Below the pieces are notes generated by a model that saw only the letters and a program-made list of their open reading frames with translations, was not told the origin of the DNA and searched no databases. Below are positions 36,433 to 36,831 of a stretch of DNA of 36,831 nucleotides, piece by piece. Each line of letters begins with the position of its first letter. The first letter of the stretch is position 1. This DNA comes from an uncultured Prevotella sp. (GTDB lineage Bacteria; Bacteroidota; Bacteroidia; Bacteroidales; Bacteroidaceae), in NCBI GenBank assembly GCA_946409435.1, contig CAMJWJ010000012.1, positions 1 through 36,831 of the forward strand. Reading direction: 5' to 3'. Made by a program: the position numbers and the translations under genes.

Positions 36433-36693
36433 ATGACGGCAATTACAATCAACATCCCCAACCGCGAGGTCAGCTTCTTCAAGAAGATGATTGAGAAAAT
36501 GGGCTGGACGTACACCGTGGCCGGCGAGGAGGGCACGGTGGCGAAGAAGTCACGCCTGTACGACCCGGAGACGGGCGAGTACCTCAACGAGAAGACGATG
36601 AAGGCCATCGAGGAGGCTCACGACGACATGAAGCAGGGCAGGCTGAAGTCGTACGATTCGGTCGACGCAATGTTCCAGGACTTAGGCATCTGA
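36433..36693 (+). CDS. Small antitoxin-like protein (type II TA antitoxin candidate)
   Basis: 86 aa; short N-terminal beta-strand MTAITINIPNREVSFFKKMIEKMGW and C-terminal EEAHDDMKQGRLKSYDSVDAMFQDLGI resemble Bacteroidales RelB-like antitoxins. Confidence 0.5.
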   Translation: MTAITINIPNREVSFFKKMIEKMGWTYTVAGEEGTVAKKSRLYDPETGEYLNEKTMKAIEEAHDDMKQGRLKSYDSVDAMFQDLGI

Positions 36694-36831
36694 GCGCGTA
36701 TGAAGTACATCGGAGACCCAACACTTTGTCGATAACGGAGCCGACGTAACGGGAAAAAAGCTCTCTCACATGAATAATCCTCCAAAAGGAGTGATTTTCT
36801 CAGATTTTATGCTTACCTTTGCCATGTCATT

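Noticed and set aside
1-36831. tRNA, rRNA, transposase or prophage genes
   Set aside because: None recognised by reading the sequence and ORFs; a tRNAscan/Rfam run would be needed for certainty.

Overview
This is a Bacteroidales-type chromosomal segment, Prevotella/Segatella-like. That placement rests on repeated TTTG-N19/20-TAnnTTTG promoters and on recognisable protein families.

Main gene content:
- A minus-strand block: rfbD, a DUF4924-like gene and a LysE-type exporter.
- A ROK sugar kinase, a lipoprotein and a PaaI-type thioesterase.
- A complete trpBEGDCFA operon, preceded by a promoter, a 15-aa leader peptide with three consecutive Trp codons (MKAMFNIWWWRNSRF) and an attenuator-type terminator.
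- A run of five glycosyltransferase genes.
- Two pectin-degradation genes: a 1622-aa GH28-GH105-unknown fusion, and a PL1-like pectate lyase with a C-terminal dockerin-like module.
- A four-gene minus-strand unit (histidine kinase, ATP-grasp-like protein, HAD hydrolase, DUF5686-like outer-membrane protein) preceded by 84-bp tandem repeats, each carrying a promoter motif.
- An rlmL-like methyltransferase with a repetitive tail, an S9/DPP-IV peptidase, serB with ACT domains, another GT4, and a possible orphan antitoxin.

The most notable signals are:
- the trp leader/attenuator
- the promoter-duplicating 84-bp array
- a terminator-like hairpin at the domain junction inside the GH28-GH105-X open reading frame
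- two 21-nt perfect inverted repeats lying in frame in unrelated enzymes (trpC and the pectinase fusion)
- different 7-bp-period tandem repeats at many gene boundaries and inside some genes

Family names come from motif recognition only; no searches were run.
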